DNA of 64,000 bases from positions 286,558 to 350,557 of the forward strand of contig NZ_LKDW01000001.1 of assembly GCF_001401805.1 (NCBI RefSeq), read 5' to 3'. Source of the DNA: Pseudoalteromonas sp. P1-25. GTDB taxonomy: Bacteria > Pseudomonadota > Gammaproteobacteria > Enterobacterales > Alteromonadaceae. A program made the translations under genes and the position numbers. The notes beneath the pieces were generated by a model. It was not told the origin of the DNA. It made no database searches and saw only the letters and a program-made list of their open reading frames with translations. Below, piece after piece: positions 19,631-28,013 of this stretch (positions within the stretch are counted from its first letter, which is position 1; each line of letters begins with the position of its first letter).

Positions 19631-21097
19631 ATGAACACACATCTTATAAATAACCAATGGCATACAGGCCAAGGCCCCGCTTTTAGCTCTGTTAACCCAA
19701 GTAACGGCGAAGTTGTATGGCAAGGTAATGGCGCAACCGCAGATCAAGTAGATACTGCAATCAATGCAGCTAGAGCCGCACAAATACAATGGGCAGATAC
19801 ACCAATTGAGTCGCGCATAACCATACTTGAAAACTTTGTCGCACAGTTAAAAGAACATAGCGAAGAATTTGCAGCCATTATAGCGCGCGAAACCGGCAAG
19901 CCACTTTGGGAAACACGCACAGAAATAGGCGCTATGACTGGTAAAGTAGCCATTTCAATCAAAGCCTATAATGAGCGCACCGGTACAACAGAAAACCCAA
20001 TGCCCGGAGCTAAAGCCTTTATACGCCATAAACCACACGGCGTTGTGGCTATATTTGGGCCATATAACTTTCCTGGACATTTACCTAATGGCCATATAGT
20101 TCCGGCTATTTTAGCGGGTAACACCGTGGTATTTAAACCGTCTGAGTTAACCCCTCACGTTGCTGAATTTACTTTATCACTTTGGTTAAAAGCGGGTTTA
20201 CCAGAAGGTGTTATTAATTTAGTGCAAGGTGAAATAGAAACAGGTAAAGCACTTGCTTCGCATCAAAACATAGACGGCTTATTTTTTACTGGCAGCTCTA
20301 ACACAGGTCATTTATTACATAAACAGTTTGCAGGTCACCCAGGTAAAATATTAGCGCTTGAAATGGGCGGTAATAACCCATTAATAATTAAAGATGTAGC
20401 CGATGTAAGCGCTGCAGCTCACGATATTATTCAATCGGGCTTTATTACTTCTGGCCAGCGCTGTACCTGTGCGCGCCGCGTGTTTATTGAGAATTCAACC
20501 AATGGCGATGCTATTTTAGAAAAACTTATTAGCGCAACAAAAAACATTGTTGTTGATGACAGTTTTGCAACTGACCAGCCATTTATGGGTGCCATGATCA
20601 GTGAAAAAGCCGCACTGGGTATGGTTGCAGCGCAGGCTGACCTAGTTAAACAAGGCGCTGAGATACTTGTTGAGCTTAAGCAGCTTAAAGCAGGCACAGG
20701 GTTTGTAAGCCCAGGTATTATTGATGTAACTAACATCACCAACATGGTCGATGAAGAACACTTTGGCCCGCTTATAAAAGTGTACCGCTACAACGATTTT
20801 GACAGCGCAATAGCAGAGGCTAATAATACCAGCTTTGGTTTATCTGCAGGCTTACTTGGCGATAACGAAGATGATTACAACTACTTTTTAAAGCGCATTC
20901 GTGCCGGCATTGTCAATTGGAACCGCCCTATTACGGGTGCTTCTAGTGCTGCACCGTTTGGCGGCATTGGCGCAAGTGGTAACCACAGAGCAAGTGCGTA
21001 TTATGCTGCTGATTACTGCGCTTACCCTGTCGCATCAGTTGAAGCCGATAAGGTAAACCTGCCACAAACTTTAGCGCCAGGCTTAGTAATTGAATAA
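19631..21097 (+). CDS. astD: N-succinylglutamate 5-semialdehyde dehydrogenase
   Basis: A 488-aa NAD-dependent aldehyde dehydrogenase oxidising succinylglutamate semialdehyde to N-succinylglutamate. Catalytic residues are seen in [10 protein letters not shown] (E244) and [10 protein letters not shown] (C278). The AstD-type [17 protein letters not shown] motif lies near 143. ATG 19631 ([15 protein letters not shown]) matches the family start and lies 7 nt after the astA stop; upstream in-frame starts would overlap astA by about 50 bp. The ribosome-binding site is weak, consistent with coupling to astA. Confidence 0.94.
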   Translation: MNTHLINNQWHTGQGPAFSSVNPSNGEVVWQGNGATADQVDTAINAARAAQIQWADTPIESRITILENFVAQLKEHSEEFAAIIARETGKPLWETRTEIGAMTGKVAISIKAYNERTGTTENPMPGAKAFIRHKPHGVVAIFGPYNFPGHLPNGHIVPAILAGNTVVFKPSELTPHVAEFTLSLWLKAGLPEGVINLVQGEIETGKALASHQNIDGLFFTGSSNTGHLLHKQFAGHPGKILALEMGGNNPLIIKDVADVSAAAHDIIQSGFITSGQRCTCARRVFIENSTNGDAILEKLISATKNIVVDDSFATDQPFMGAMISEKAALGMVAAQADLVKQGAEILVELKQLKAGTGFVSPGIIDVTNITNMVDEEHFGPLIKVYRYNDFDSAIAEANNTSFGLSAGLLGDNEDDYNYFLKRIRAGIVNWNRPITGASSAAPFGGIGASGNHRASAYYAADYCAYPVASVEADKVNLPQTLAPGLVIE

Positions 21098-21124
21098 GTG
21101 AATAACCCAATTTAAGGATTTAAC

Positions 21125-21928
21125 ATGCACACCAACGTAAATACATTATTTGACAACCTATGGGATAACTATTTAGCTGTTACCCCATCGGCAGATAAAA
21201 TTCATGACCTTCTGGGCTCAACGCAAAAAGATGACATTATTAACGACCATATTGCGCTGCGTACCTTTAATATTGAAAAAGTAGGCCTAGAAAAGCTAGC
21301 TGCTCACTTTTTAGCGCTTGGTTACACAGAGTGTGGCGAATACCACTTTGAAGCTAAAAAGTTATACGCTAAACATTATGAGCATAGCGACCCAAAACAA
21401 CCTAAAGTATTTATTTCTGAGCTATTAGTTGAAAAGTGTTCACCAGAGTTACAAGCCATTGTGACAGATATGGTTGCGCAAATTGATGAAAACGCAGTCA
21501 CTGCCAATAACTTTTTATATTCAGGCACCCATTGGCAAGTAAGTAGCGACACTTACAAACAGTTACTCGCTGAAAGCGAGTACGCAGCGTGGATGTCGGC
21601 ATGGGGTTACCGTGCAAATCATTTTACTGTAAATATTAATATGCTTGCTAAGTTTGATAACATTCATGATGTTAATCAGGCGCTTAAAAATGCAGGCTTT
21701 GCGCTTAATACATCTGGCGGCGAAGTAAAAGGCTCACCAGAGGTGTTACTAGAGCAATCATCAACCCTTGCAGACGATTACGCTGTCACCTTTAGCGACG
21801 GCGAACTGCGCATCCCTAGCTGTTTTTATGAGTTTGCCATTAGGTACCCTAAAGCTGATGGCGAGCTTTACACAGGGTTTGTGGCAGCCTCTGCTGATAA
21901 AATTTTTGAAAGCACTAATGCGCGATAA
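21125..21928 (+). CDS. DUF1338 (HglS-like, VOC-fold) metalloprotein, short form
   Basis: A 267-aa member of DUF1338, the family of 2-oxoadipate dioxygenase/decarboxylase HglS. Putative Fe ligands are present: H42 in NDHIALRTF with R46 four residues on, H166 in RANHFTVN, and E236 in SCFYEFAIRYP. The spacing of His-x3-Arg is as in HglS. The protein is much shorter than HglS of Pseudomonas putida (about 460 aa). It lies 27 bp after astD and ends at a strong terminator, so it belongs to the ast transcript. A role in oxidising a 2-oxo acid derived from arginine or lysine is a guess from context. Confidence 0.8.
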   Translation: MHTNVNTLFDNLWDNYLAVTPSADKIHDLLGSTQKDDIINDHIALRTFNIEKVGLEKLAAHFLALGYTECGEYHFEAKKLYAKHYEHSDPKQPKVFISELLVEKCSPELQAIVTDMVAQIDENAVTANNFLYSGTHWQVSSDTYKQLLAESEYAAWMSAWGYRANHFTVNINMLAKFDNIHDVNQALKNAGFALNTSGGEVKGSPEVLLEQSSTLADDYAVTFSDGELRIPSCFYEFAIRYPKADGELYTGFVAASADKIFESTNAR

Positions 21929-21956
21929 ATTAAGGCATGCCTTAATGTTTTAACTT

Positions 21957-21983
21957 AAAAAAAGCCCGTTTGGGCTTTTTTTT
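21957..21983 (+). terminator. Rho-independent terminator of the ast operon
   Basis: AAAGCCC-GTTT-GGGCTTT extended by A/T pairs and a run of eight T, directly after the DUF1338 gene. The next open frame begins at its last base. Confidence 0.93.
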
Positions 21984-22019
21984 ATGACAAAAATATTTAG
22001 AACATTTACACTAAGTTTT

Positions 22020-22838
22020 ATGCCTGTATTTACTAAATTTTTGATTATCTTGCATGTACTGCTTTTATTACCATTGAGCCATGCAAACGAACCCCTTACA
22101 TTACTCTCAAGAGCGAATGCGTCTACTGATGGCTTTTTAAACTCAGATAAAACGTTCGAAAGCCTGCTTAACCACACAATTGATACTAAATTGCAGTGGA
22201 CCAATCAAGCCCGTTTAATTAAGCGACTTATGGGCACTGAAGCAGTATGCAGTTACGATATTATAAAAACGCCCGAGCGTGAAAAACATATTTTATTCTC
22301 AGATATACCCACCACAATTTACGAGCAGCGAAAAATATATGCTTTTAAACGCACTTTACAAAGCTTTCCTGAACGAGTCCATGTAGCCCAATTACTAGAA
22401 AAGGATTTTACTCTTGCCGTAGACTCGGGAACGAGCTATCAAAAACTTGAGCCAATTTTAACAAAGTATAAAGACCAAATTGCGGCGATAAGCTCAGAAG
22501 ATACCAGCTCTCAATTGCCTCAACTTCTCATTCATAACAGAATAGACATGATTGTTGATTACGAGGTTAACGTACTTGATGCACTCACCTCTGAGCAGTT
22601 AAAACAAATTGATAGCCGAGAAATAGCTGAATTTCCAGAATTTGTTAATGGCTACTTTGCATGTAGTAAGACAGAGCTTAGCGAAAAAGTAATAAAAACC
22701 ATCAATATTTTAATGATCACCCCCGAGATTTATGACCGCTTACAAAAAAGTTTACAGCAAGCCTATAGTGCTGATACATCTAGCGCTATGATGCTTGCTT
22801 ACTCTCAAGAGCACGTATACTTAACAGCTGATGAGTAA
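22020..22838 (+). CDS. Periplasmic solute-binding-like protein (SBP family 3 type)
   Basis: A 272-aa protein with a clear signal peptide (MPVFTKFLIILHVLLLLPLSHA) and a body resembling amino-acid-type solute-binding proteins without associated permease genes (GTEAVCSYDIIKTPEREKHILFSD, then AVDSGTSYQKLEPILTKY). Many marine gammaproteobacteria carry such orphan SBP-like genes. ATG 22020 is preferred because it gives a normal signal peptide; an in-frame ATG at 21984 touches the end of the preceding terminator. No good Shine-Dalgarno is visible for either. The ligand is unknown. Confidence 0.65.
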   Translation: MPVFTKFLIILHVLLLLPLSHANEPLTLLSRANASTDGFLNSDKTFESLLNHTIDTKLQWTNQARLIKRLMGTEAVCSYDIIKTPEREKHILFSDIPTTIYEQRKIYAFKRTLQSFPERVHVAQLLEKDFTLAVDSGTSYQKLEPILTKYKDQIAAISSEDTSSQLPQLLIHNRIDMIVDYEVNVLDALTSEQLKQIDSREIAEFPEFVNGYFACSKTELSEKVIKTINILMITPEIYDRLQKSLQQAYSADTSSAMMLAYSQEHVYLTADE

Positions 22839-22959
22839 AATTAATCGTCTAGATAAACAGTCTAAATCAACGTAAACCTATGATTTAAAAGCAAAATAAA
22901 TTATTTTAAATTTATTAAAAATTTTTATTGCGCTATATAAAAACCTACATTATTATCTC

Positions 22960-23131
22960 GCCGCTTCTTGATGATAGCCAATCCGAGTACATTACAAACC
23001 CCGTTTGTAGCAAGGCGATAGAGCAACTATCCAAGAGTGAATTTGACTGTGCGTTTGCACTATTGATCTCACTCAACTGACTCGTGGATACACCCTACCC
23101 GAGCAGTTGCTTAATTGACTCGGAAAATAAA
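22960..23131 (+). promoter_or_regulatory. Structured mRNA leader of the decarboxylase gene
   Basis: Several perfect pairings lie in about 150 nt before the gene: ACAAAC/GTTTGT (22994-22999/23003-23008), GATAG/CTATC (23017-23021/23027-23031), GAGTGA/TCACTC (23035-23040/23069-23074) enclosing GTGC/GCAC (23049-23052/23057-23060), and CAACTG+CTCG/CGAG+CAGTTG with one bulged A (23074-23084/23100-23109). TCTTG...ATAG (22966-22977) could instead pair with CTAT...CAAGA (23027-23036), excluding the GATAG hairpin. This is the layout expected of a leader with alternative folds. There is no T-run, so control would act on translation or Rho access. It matches no riboswitch consensus I can recall. Confidence 0.55.
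22971..23021 (+). CDS. Possible 16-codon leader peptide (uORF) before the decarboxylase
   Basis: An ATG at 22971 opens MIANPSTLQTPFVARR and stops at TAG 23019-23021. It ends in two arginine codons that are rare in many gammaproteobacteria (AGG, CGA), and it spans the alternative pairings of the leader. E. coli speF is controlled by an ornithine-sensing leader peptide (SpeFL) that also ends in -AR, so the idea of a sensing peptide is reasonable. However, no clear Shine-Dalgarno precedes this ATG, and short frames occur by chance. Confidence 0.3.
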   Translation: MIANPSTLQTPFVARR

Positions 23132-24355
23132 ATGGCTTTATCAACACAACGACAAGACACCGTAACTAAAGTACCTGCAGCAGCGGTTGCTGCAAACCAA
23201 GCAATTGATTACGCGCAACTGAGTACTGCTCACATTGAACAACTTGCTGCACAATTTGGCGCACCTCTGATGGTGCTTGACTGCGACGCTATACGTTCTC
23301 AATACCGTGCACTTAAACATGCACTGCCCGGCGTTGTGTTACATTTTGCTTTAAAGCCTTTACCGCATGCTGCTGTAGTGCGCACTTTGCTAGAAGAAGG
23401 CGCAAGCTTTGATTTAGCAACCAGCGGCGAAGTTGACTTAGTAGCAAGCCAAGGCGTACCAAGCGAGCGTACAATTCACACGCACCCAATTAAGCGCGAC
23501 AGTGACATTCGCGACGCACTTGCCTACGGCTGTACCGTATTTGTGGTGGATAACATTAACGAACTTGAAAAGTTTATTACCTACAAAGACCAAGCTGAAA
23601 TTTTAGTGCGCTTAAGCTTTCGTAATAAAGATGCATTTGCTGATTTATCTAAAAAGTTTGGCTGCAGCCCAGAGGCGGCAATCGACATTATTAGCCTTGC
23701 TCAGCAACTAGGTATTCGTATTAAAGGATTATCGTTTCATGTTGGCTCGCAATCACCTAACCCAACTAAATACGTTGAAGCAATAAATGCATCTGCAAAA
23801 GTAGTTAAACGGGTGGCTGAGTTAGGGTTACCAGCACTTAGTACGCTAGATATTGGTGGTGGGTTTCCTGTGCCGTACAGTGCGGATGTGCTACCAATTG
23901 ATGTATTTTGTGCGCCAATTAATAGCGCGCTGGCACAATTACCAGAAACAATGCAAATTATTGCTGAGCCTGGGCGTTTTATTGTAGCAAGTAGTGTAAC
24001 CAGTGTTGCCTCTGTAATGGGACAAGCAACGCGCGAAGGTAAAACATGGTACTACTTAGATGATGGCATATATGGCTCCTTTAGCGGTTTAATGTTTGAT
24101 GAGGCAGCTTACCCTATAGATAGTGCCAAACAAGGCGGCGAGCGTTTTGAATCGGTATTAGCAGGCCCCACATGCGACAGTATAGATGTAATAAGTGATT
24201 CAATTATGCTGCCAAAACTTAATAACGGTGATTTAATTATTAGCCGTATGATGGGGGCCTATACGCTAGCTACGGCAACCGATTTTAACTTTTTTAAGCG
24301 CGCTGAGGTCGTTGTATTAAACGAGCACATGCACAGCCAAGTATTAACAGGCTAG
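23132..24355 (+). CDS. Fold-III PLP-dependent ornithine/lysine decarboxylase
   Basis: A 407-aa alanine-racemase-fold decarboxylase of the eukaryotic-ODC type. The PLP lysine is in HFALKPLPH (K75), the ring-stacking histidine in SFHVGSQ (H203), the phosphate-binding loop in LDIGGGFP (about 240-246), the pyridine-N glutamate in IAEPGRF (E279), and the catalytic cysteine in GPTCDSID (C348). These features fit ornithine or lysine/ornithine decarboxylase rather than diaminopimelate decarboxylase. ATG 23132 follows CGGAAAATAAA; an in-frame GTG at 23084 would fall inside the leader hairpins. The product would be putrescine (or cadaverine), next to arginine-catabolic genes. The substrate cannot be fixed from sequence alone. 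Confidence 0.85.
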   Translation: MALSTQRQDTVTKVPAAAVAANQAIDYAQLSTAHIEQLAAQFGAPLMVLDCDAIRSQYRALKHALPGVVLHFALKPLPHAAVVRTLLEEGASFDLATSGEVDLVASQGVPSERTIHTHPIKRDSDIRDALAYGCTVFVVDNINELEKFITYKDQAEILVRLSFRNKDAFADLSKKFGCSPEAAIDIISLAQQLGIRIKGLSFHVGSQSPNPTKYVEAINASAKVVKRVAELGLPALSTLDIGGGFPVPYSADVLPIDVFCAPINSALAQLPETMQIIAEPGRFIVASSVTSVASVMGQATREGKTWYYLDDGIYGSFSGLMFDEAAYPIDSAKQGGERFESVLAGPTCDSIDVISDSIMLPKLNNGDLIISRMMGAYTLATATDFNFFKRAEVVVLNEHMHSQVLTG

Positions 24356-24405
24356 TAAACTAAGTTCCTCACTATAGGTACGCTGGCTTGTACCTATACA
24401 CGCCA

Positions 24406-24435
24406 ACGCAGTTGCTCATTCCAACTGCGTTTTTT
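24406..24435 (+). terminator. Rho-independent terminator after the decarboxylase
   Basis: ACGCAGTTG (24406-24414) pairs perfectly with CAACTGCGT (24422-24430) over a 7-nt loop and is followed by a run of six T. Confidence 0.92.
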
Positions 24436-24984
24436 ATTTGCTCATATTAACCGTTGCGGGTTTAAGCTTATTTAATATATGGGCAGTTAAATGGCGTACT
24501 AAGTTTGTAACTTAATGGGCTCGATAACAGCGCCTTCGTTATTCTAATGCTGCATTCATGAAAGAATGAGGTAAGGTAGTGCTCCTCCTCGACATTCAAA
24601 CAGATAAAAGAGTTGCTTGTCCTTTAAATGAGCCCTGCGGGCCGAATAATGCTATTTGTAGGAAATAGCTCATTATTAGAGTCTCAATGTTGACTAAGCT
24701 TTAAACAAATGGCTGTTAACCGGCCCCAAAACGCCTAAAATACTCACTTAAAGCGCCTTACTGCTATAACGCAAACTTTACGCCACGCAGCATAGTACGT
24801 TTTAAGCCCTAACAATTACCCCCCCCCTTTAGCGTTAAGCATTGCTGAAATAAACGCGCCCTGCTATTAAACAGCGATAAGCGCTCTTATAAAGTCATCG
24901 TAAAATATCCATTATTTGATTGTTTTTACGATGATCGTCCCTCATATATAAAACGTAATAGGTTGAAATAGCTAAGGGTGAATG
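24436..24984. other. 549-bp gene-free stretch with hairpins
   Basis: No convincing coding frame is seen. GCCC-TGC-GGGC lies at 24632-24642. AATAATGCTATTT (24645-24657) pairs with AAATAGC (24663-24669) and ATTATT (24672-24677) around a GTAGG loop. A run of nine C lies near 24830. TCATCGTAAAA (24895-24905) pairs perfectly with TTTTACGATGA (24924-24934) over 18 nt, about 50 bp before the next gene. The middle hairpins could belong to a small RNA. The last dyad could be an operator or leader hairpin. No promoter could be assigned. Confidence 0.4.
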
Positions 24985-25242
24985 ATGAAAAACGAACTCG
25001 ATAATAAGCAGATCCTTTCTGTGTATGAACGTATTCAAAAGCGCGGTAAGCAAAACGATATAGGTAAACACTACCAGGGAGTTACCGCTTACTCTGACAT
25101 TGACGGCTACACAATATACTTAGAAGGTAGCGGCGTATTATTGCGCTTTGGATTTCATAATGCTTACCATCTTGATTATGAGCATGAAAAACACAAAGAC
25201 GACTTTCTAAAAAAACTATATAACATTGCTAATGAGGAATAA
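24985..25242 (+). CDS. Small DUF3081-like protein
   Basis: An 85-aa acidic/basic mixed protein (MKNELDNKQILSVYERIQKRG..., later DIDGYTIYLEGSGVLLRFGFHNAYHLDY). This resembles DUF3081, a family of small marine gammaproteobacterial proteins of unknown role. ATG 24985 is preferred over 24982 because AAGGG lies 6 nt upstream of it. Its stop TAA shares one base with the next start (TAATG), so the two genes are translationally coupled. An 11-bp dyad at 24895-24934 lies upstream. Confidence 0.6.
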   Translation: MKNELDNKQILSVYERIQKRGKQNDIGKHYQGVTAYSDIDGYTIYLEGSGVLLRFGFHNAYHLDYEHEKHKDDFLKKLYNIANEE

Positions 25243-25547
25243 TGCAGCCAAGACGCATTCGTAAACGCACCACAAACAAGCAAACCACCTCGTTTATAAA
25301 CCAGGTAATTGCGGAGCTACAAGCGCACCCAGAAAAACTCGATATAGTTCGTCAAAATCTAGATGAATATCGCGAACAAACCTACCTTAAACGCGGTTTT
25401 TTGCTGGCCATAGAACGCTTTGATTGGGTGTTTGAAGCCAGTAACGACGTTAACTTTATCTGCCAACAAATCTTAGCCGATGATTACATAGGTAATCGCC
25501 TTAGACGCTATCCGCTATTATTTAAAGGCGTTATTAATAGCACCTAA
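25242..25547 (+). CDS. Small conserved-looking hypothetical protein
   Basis: A 101-aa protein with a basic N-terminus (MQPRRIRKRTTNKQ) and a mostly helical body (FINQVIAELQAHPEKLDIVRQ...). I do not recognise a family. There is no signal peptide, membrane segment or metal motif. It begins with TAATG overlap on the preceding DUF3081-like gene, so the two probably act together or share control. The frame has normal codon use for the window, which supports it as a real gene. Confidence 0.6.
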   Translation: MQPRRIRKRTTNKQTTSFINQVIAELQAHPEKLDIVRQNLDEYREQTYLKRGFLLAIERFDWVFEASNDVNFICQQILADDYIGNRLRRYPLLFKGVINST

Positions 25548-25608
25548 TTTACACGCCTTTTATAACATTAAGCCCCTCTTTTCTAACCAGTATACACTGC
25601 TAGTATTT

Positions 25609-25628
25609 TTAATTAGTACACTAATTAA
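25609..25628. promoter_or_regulatory. 20-bp near-palindrome, candidate operator
   Basis: TTAATTAGT-AC-ACTAATTAA has perfect 9-bp arms with a 2-bp centre. It sits 62 bp after the upstream small gene and about 320 bp before betI, inside a 400-bp gap with no other clear feature. It has the size and symmetry of a dimeric repressor site, but AT-richness raises the chance of coincidence. Confidence 0.4.
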
Positions 25629-25922
25629 ACGTGTAAAATGGTTATGTTTGTCTAATTAAAATACCCTTCGTACTCTAACTATTACCATTCTAACGAATAT
25701 TTATCTTTTTTATTACTCATACCCCGTAAACAAATCCTTACTATTTTTACCATTTAAAATTTTAAGTGTAAACCATTGAATATATGCGATTTTATTTATA
25801 AAGACCGGCGTGAGGCACAACTGTAAATTAACCCGTTTTTATTAATAATCCATCTACATCTTGGTATCTGGTTGTTTACTTACGCCTTGAATTGTTAGAG
25901 CTATTACATTAAGCTTATCTTT

Positions 25923-25936
25923 ATTGAACGTTCAAT
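25923..25936. promoter_or_regulatory. betI operator: Probable BetI operator
   Basis: ATTGAACGTTCAAT is a perfect 14-bp palindrome ending 11 bp before the betI start. TetR-family BetI repressors control bet operons from such a site near their own start, and choline relieves repression. The match to the BetI motif is from memory. Confidence 0.7.
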
Positions 25937-25947
25937 TAATAAAAATT

Positions 25948-26538
25948 ATGCCTAAAGTCGGAATGGAACCTGTCAGGCGTCAGCAGCTAATTGACGCGAC
26001 TATTGAGTCAGTAGCACAGCGCGGTTTGCAAGGAACAACCATTAACACCATTAGCAAAAATGCAGGTTTATCATCTGGCATTATTAGCCATTACTTTGGT
26101 GGCAAGCAGGGGTTAATAGAGGCAACCGTTAGGTATTTGTTATCGAATTTAAAAAATGAATTAATTGAAAAAGTTGAGCCAACCACCAGCGCAATTGAGC
26201 GTTTGATGTTTATTGTAGAGGCCAACTTTGCACTTGTTCAACAGCGCAATGACACCACGCGTACGTGGTTAAGTTTTTGGGCGCAGTCAATGCACGATCA
26301 AGAGCTGCACAGGCTGCAAAATGTAAACAGTAATCGCTTGCAAAGTAATTTAGCATTTTCTTTTAAGCAACTAATGCCCGTAAAGCAAGCAAAACAAGCT
26401 GCAGAACTTAGCGCCGCCATGATTGATGGCCTATGGTTAAGAGCAGTATTAAGTCAATCTGACGAAAACCAATTTAAACACAGTGAAACATTAGCGAAAA
26501 GCTATGTACATTCACTCATCAAGCAATATGGAGCCTAG
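25948..26538 (+). CDS. betI: Choline-responsive TetR-family repressor BetI
   Basis: A 196-aa TetR-family repressor. The family-typical opening [22 protein letters not shown] is followed by the helix-turn-helix ([36 protein letters not shown]). The C-terminal ligand domain includes [21 protein letters not shown] and [16 protein letters not shown] 25948 is chosen over an in-frame TTG at 25924, which lies inside the palindromic operator. It leads the choline-to-betaine operon and ends 1 bp before the betB start codon. Confidence 0.93.
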   Translation: MPKVGMEPVRRQQLIDATIESVAQRGLQGTTINTISKNAGLSSGIISHYFGGKQGLIEATVRYLLSNLKNELIEKVEPTTSAIERLMFIVEANFALVQQRNDTTRTWLSFWAQSMHDQELHRLQNVNSNRLQSNLAFSFKQLMPVKQAKQAAELSAAMIDGLWLRAVLSQSDENQFKHSETLAKSYVHSLIKQYGA

Positions 26539-26539
26539 C

Positions 26540-28003
26540 GTGACTACACCTGTCTATCAAAACTTTATTAATGGCCACTTCCTTGCAAACCAAAGTGGTG
26601 AAACTTTTGATGTAAAAAACCCAGCCACAGATGAAGTTATTTACTCGGTAGAAGTTGCCGACGAATTTATTCAAAACGCAGCTATCGAGAGTGCAAAACA
26701 AGGCTTTGTTCAATGGTCAAAAATGAGCCCTATAGAACGTAGCCGTATTTTATTAAAAGCGGTTGCTTTATTGCGTGAGCGTAATGACGAGCTTGCCTTA
26801 GTTGAAGTGCTAGATACAGGTAAACCAATGCAAGAAGCTAATTGCGTTGATATAGAAACAGGCGCAGACGTAATTGAATACTTTGCCGGCTTAGCACCAG
26901 CGCAAGTTGGTCAGCAGCAAATGGTTGGCGAAGACTTTTACTATACTCGCAAAGAGCCATTAGGTATTTGTGCTGGTATTGGTGCATGGAACTACCCACT
27001 GCAAATTGCTTGTTGGAAATCGGGCCCTGCCCTTGCCGCAGGTAATGCATTTATCTTTAAGCCTTCAGAAGAAACCCCTTTAGGTGCGATTAAACTTGCT
27101 GAAATTTTTGTTGAAGCAGGTGTACCTGCCGGCGTATTTAACGTTGTGCAAGGTACGGGTGATGTAGGTCAGTGGTTAACCTCTCACAGTGAAATAGACA
27201 AAGTGTCGTTTACGGGTGAAGTAGGCACAGGTAAAAAAGTAGTGGCAAGCGCTGCAGGCACATTAAAAGACGTAACAATGGAGTTAGGTGGTAAATCACC
27301 TTTATTAGTGTTTGAAGATGCCAATATTGAGCAAGCAGTCAGTGCAGCTATGTTAGGTAACTTTTATACCCAAGGCGAAATTTGTACTAACTGTACCCGT
27401 ATTTACGTTCATAAAAATGTATATCAGCAGTTTATTGATGAGCTTAAAACACGTACTGAGCAAAATATTATTGCTGGCGATCCGCAAGATTTAAATACTA
27501 ACTTTGGTGCACTAATCTCTAAAAAGCATCAAGAATTGGTAATGAGCTATATACAAAGCGGTAAAGACCAAGGTGCAACACTATTGACTGGCGGTACTAC
27601 GCTTTCTCCTGAATCAGCGCCTAATGGTTACTTTGTAGCACCTACGGTATTTACCGATTGCAACGATGACATGACTATCGTCAAAGAAGAAATTTTTGGC
27701 CCAGTTATGAGCGTGCTTGTTTTTGAAGACGAAGATGATGTAATTGCGCGTGCTAATGGTACACATCTTGGTTTAGCCGCCGGCGTATTTACTAGCGATA
27801 TTAAACGGGCGCATCGTGTTATTCACCAATTAGAAGCCGGTATTTGTTGGATTAATGCCTATGGTAACTCACCTGCTGAAATGCCTGTTGGTGGTTATAA
27901 GCAATCAGGTATTGGCCGTGAAAATGGCATAGAAACGCTTGATCATTACACGCAAACTAAGTCTATTTATGTGGGCATGGCCGACATAGAAAGCCCGTTT
28001 TAA
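26540..28003 (+). CDS. betB: Betaine aldehyde dehydrogenase
   Basis: A 487-aa NAD(P)-dependent aldehyde dehydrogenase converting betaine aldehyde to glycine betaine. Catalytic residues are E248 ([10 protein letters not shown]) and C282 (GEICTNCTR). The second cysteine, C285, sits where BetB of E. coli has glycine. The start is probably GTG 26540: GGAG lies 6 nt upstream, overlapping the end of betI, and the protein then begins [14 protein letters not shown] as in the family. In-frame ATGs at 26528 and 26504 would overlap betI. betA follows after 10 bp. Confidence 0.92.
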   Translation: MTTPVYQNFINGHFLANQSGETFDVKNPATDEVIYSVEVADEFIQNAAIESAKQGFVQWSKMSPIERSRILLKAVALLRERNDELALVEVLDTGKPMQEANCVDIETGADVIEYFAGLAPAQVGQQQMVGEDFYYTRKEPLGICAGIGAWNYPLQIACWKSGPALAAGNAFIFKPSEETPLGAIKLAEIFVEAGVPAGVFNVVQGTGDVGQWLTSHSEIDKVSFTGEVGTGKKVVASAAGTLKDVTMELGGKSPLLVFEDANIEQAVSAAMLGNFYTQGEICTNCTRIYVHKNVYQQFIDELKTRTEQNIIAGDPQDLNTNFGALISKKHQELVMSYIQSGKDQGATLLTGGTTLSPESAPNGYFVAPTVFTDCNDDMTIVKEEIFGPVMSVLVFEDEDDVIARANGTHLGLAAGVFTSDIKRAHRVIHQLEAGICWINAYGNSPAEMPVGGYKQSGIGRENGIETLDHYTQTKSIYVGMADIESPF

Positions 28004-28013
28004 GGTGGCAACT

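Noticed and set aside
21984..22019. Upstream in-frame start for the solute-binding protein
   Set aside because: It touches the last base of the ast terminator, gives a poor signal peptide and has no ribosome-binding site; ATG 22020 is better.
22960..23131. Lysine riboswitch before the decarboxylase
   Set aside because: The five-helix lysine-riboswitch core sequences that I know are not found, and the region is rather short.
24826..24834. Run of nine C as a phase-variation tract
   Set aside because: It lies in non-coding DNA far from any start codon, so no reading frame would switch.
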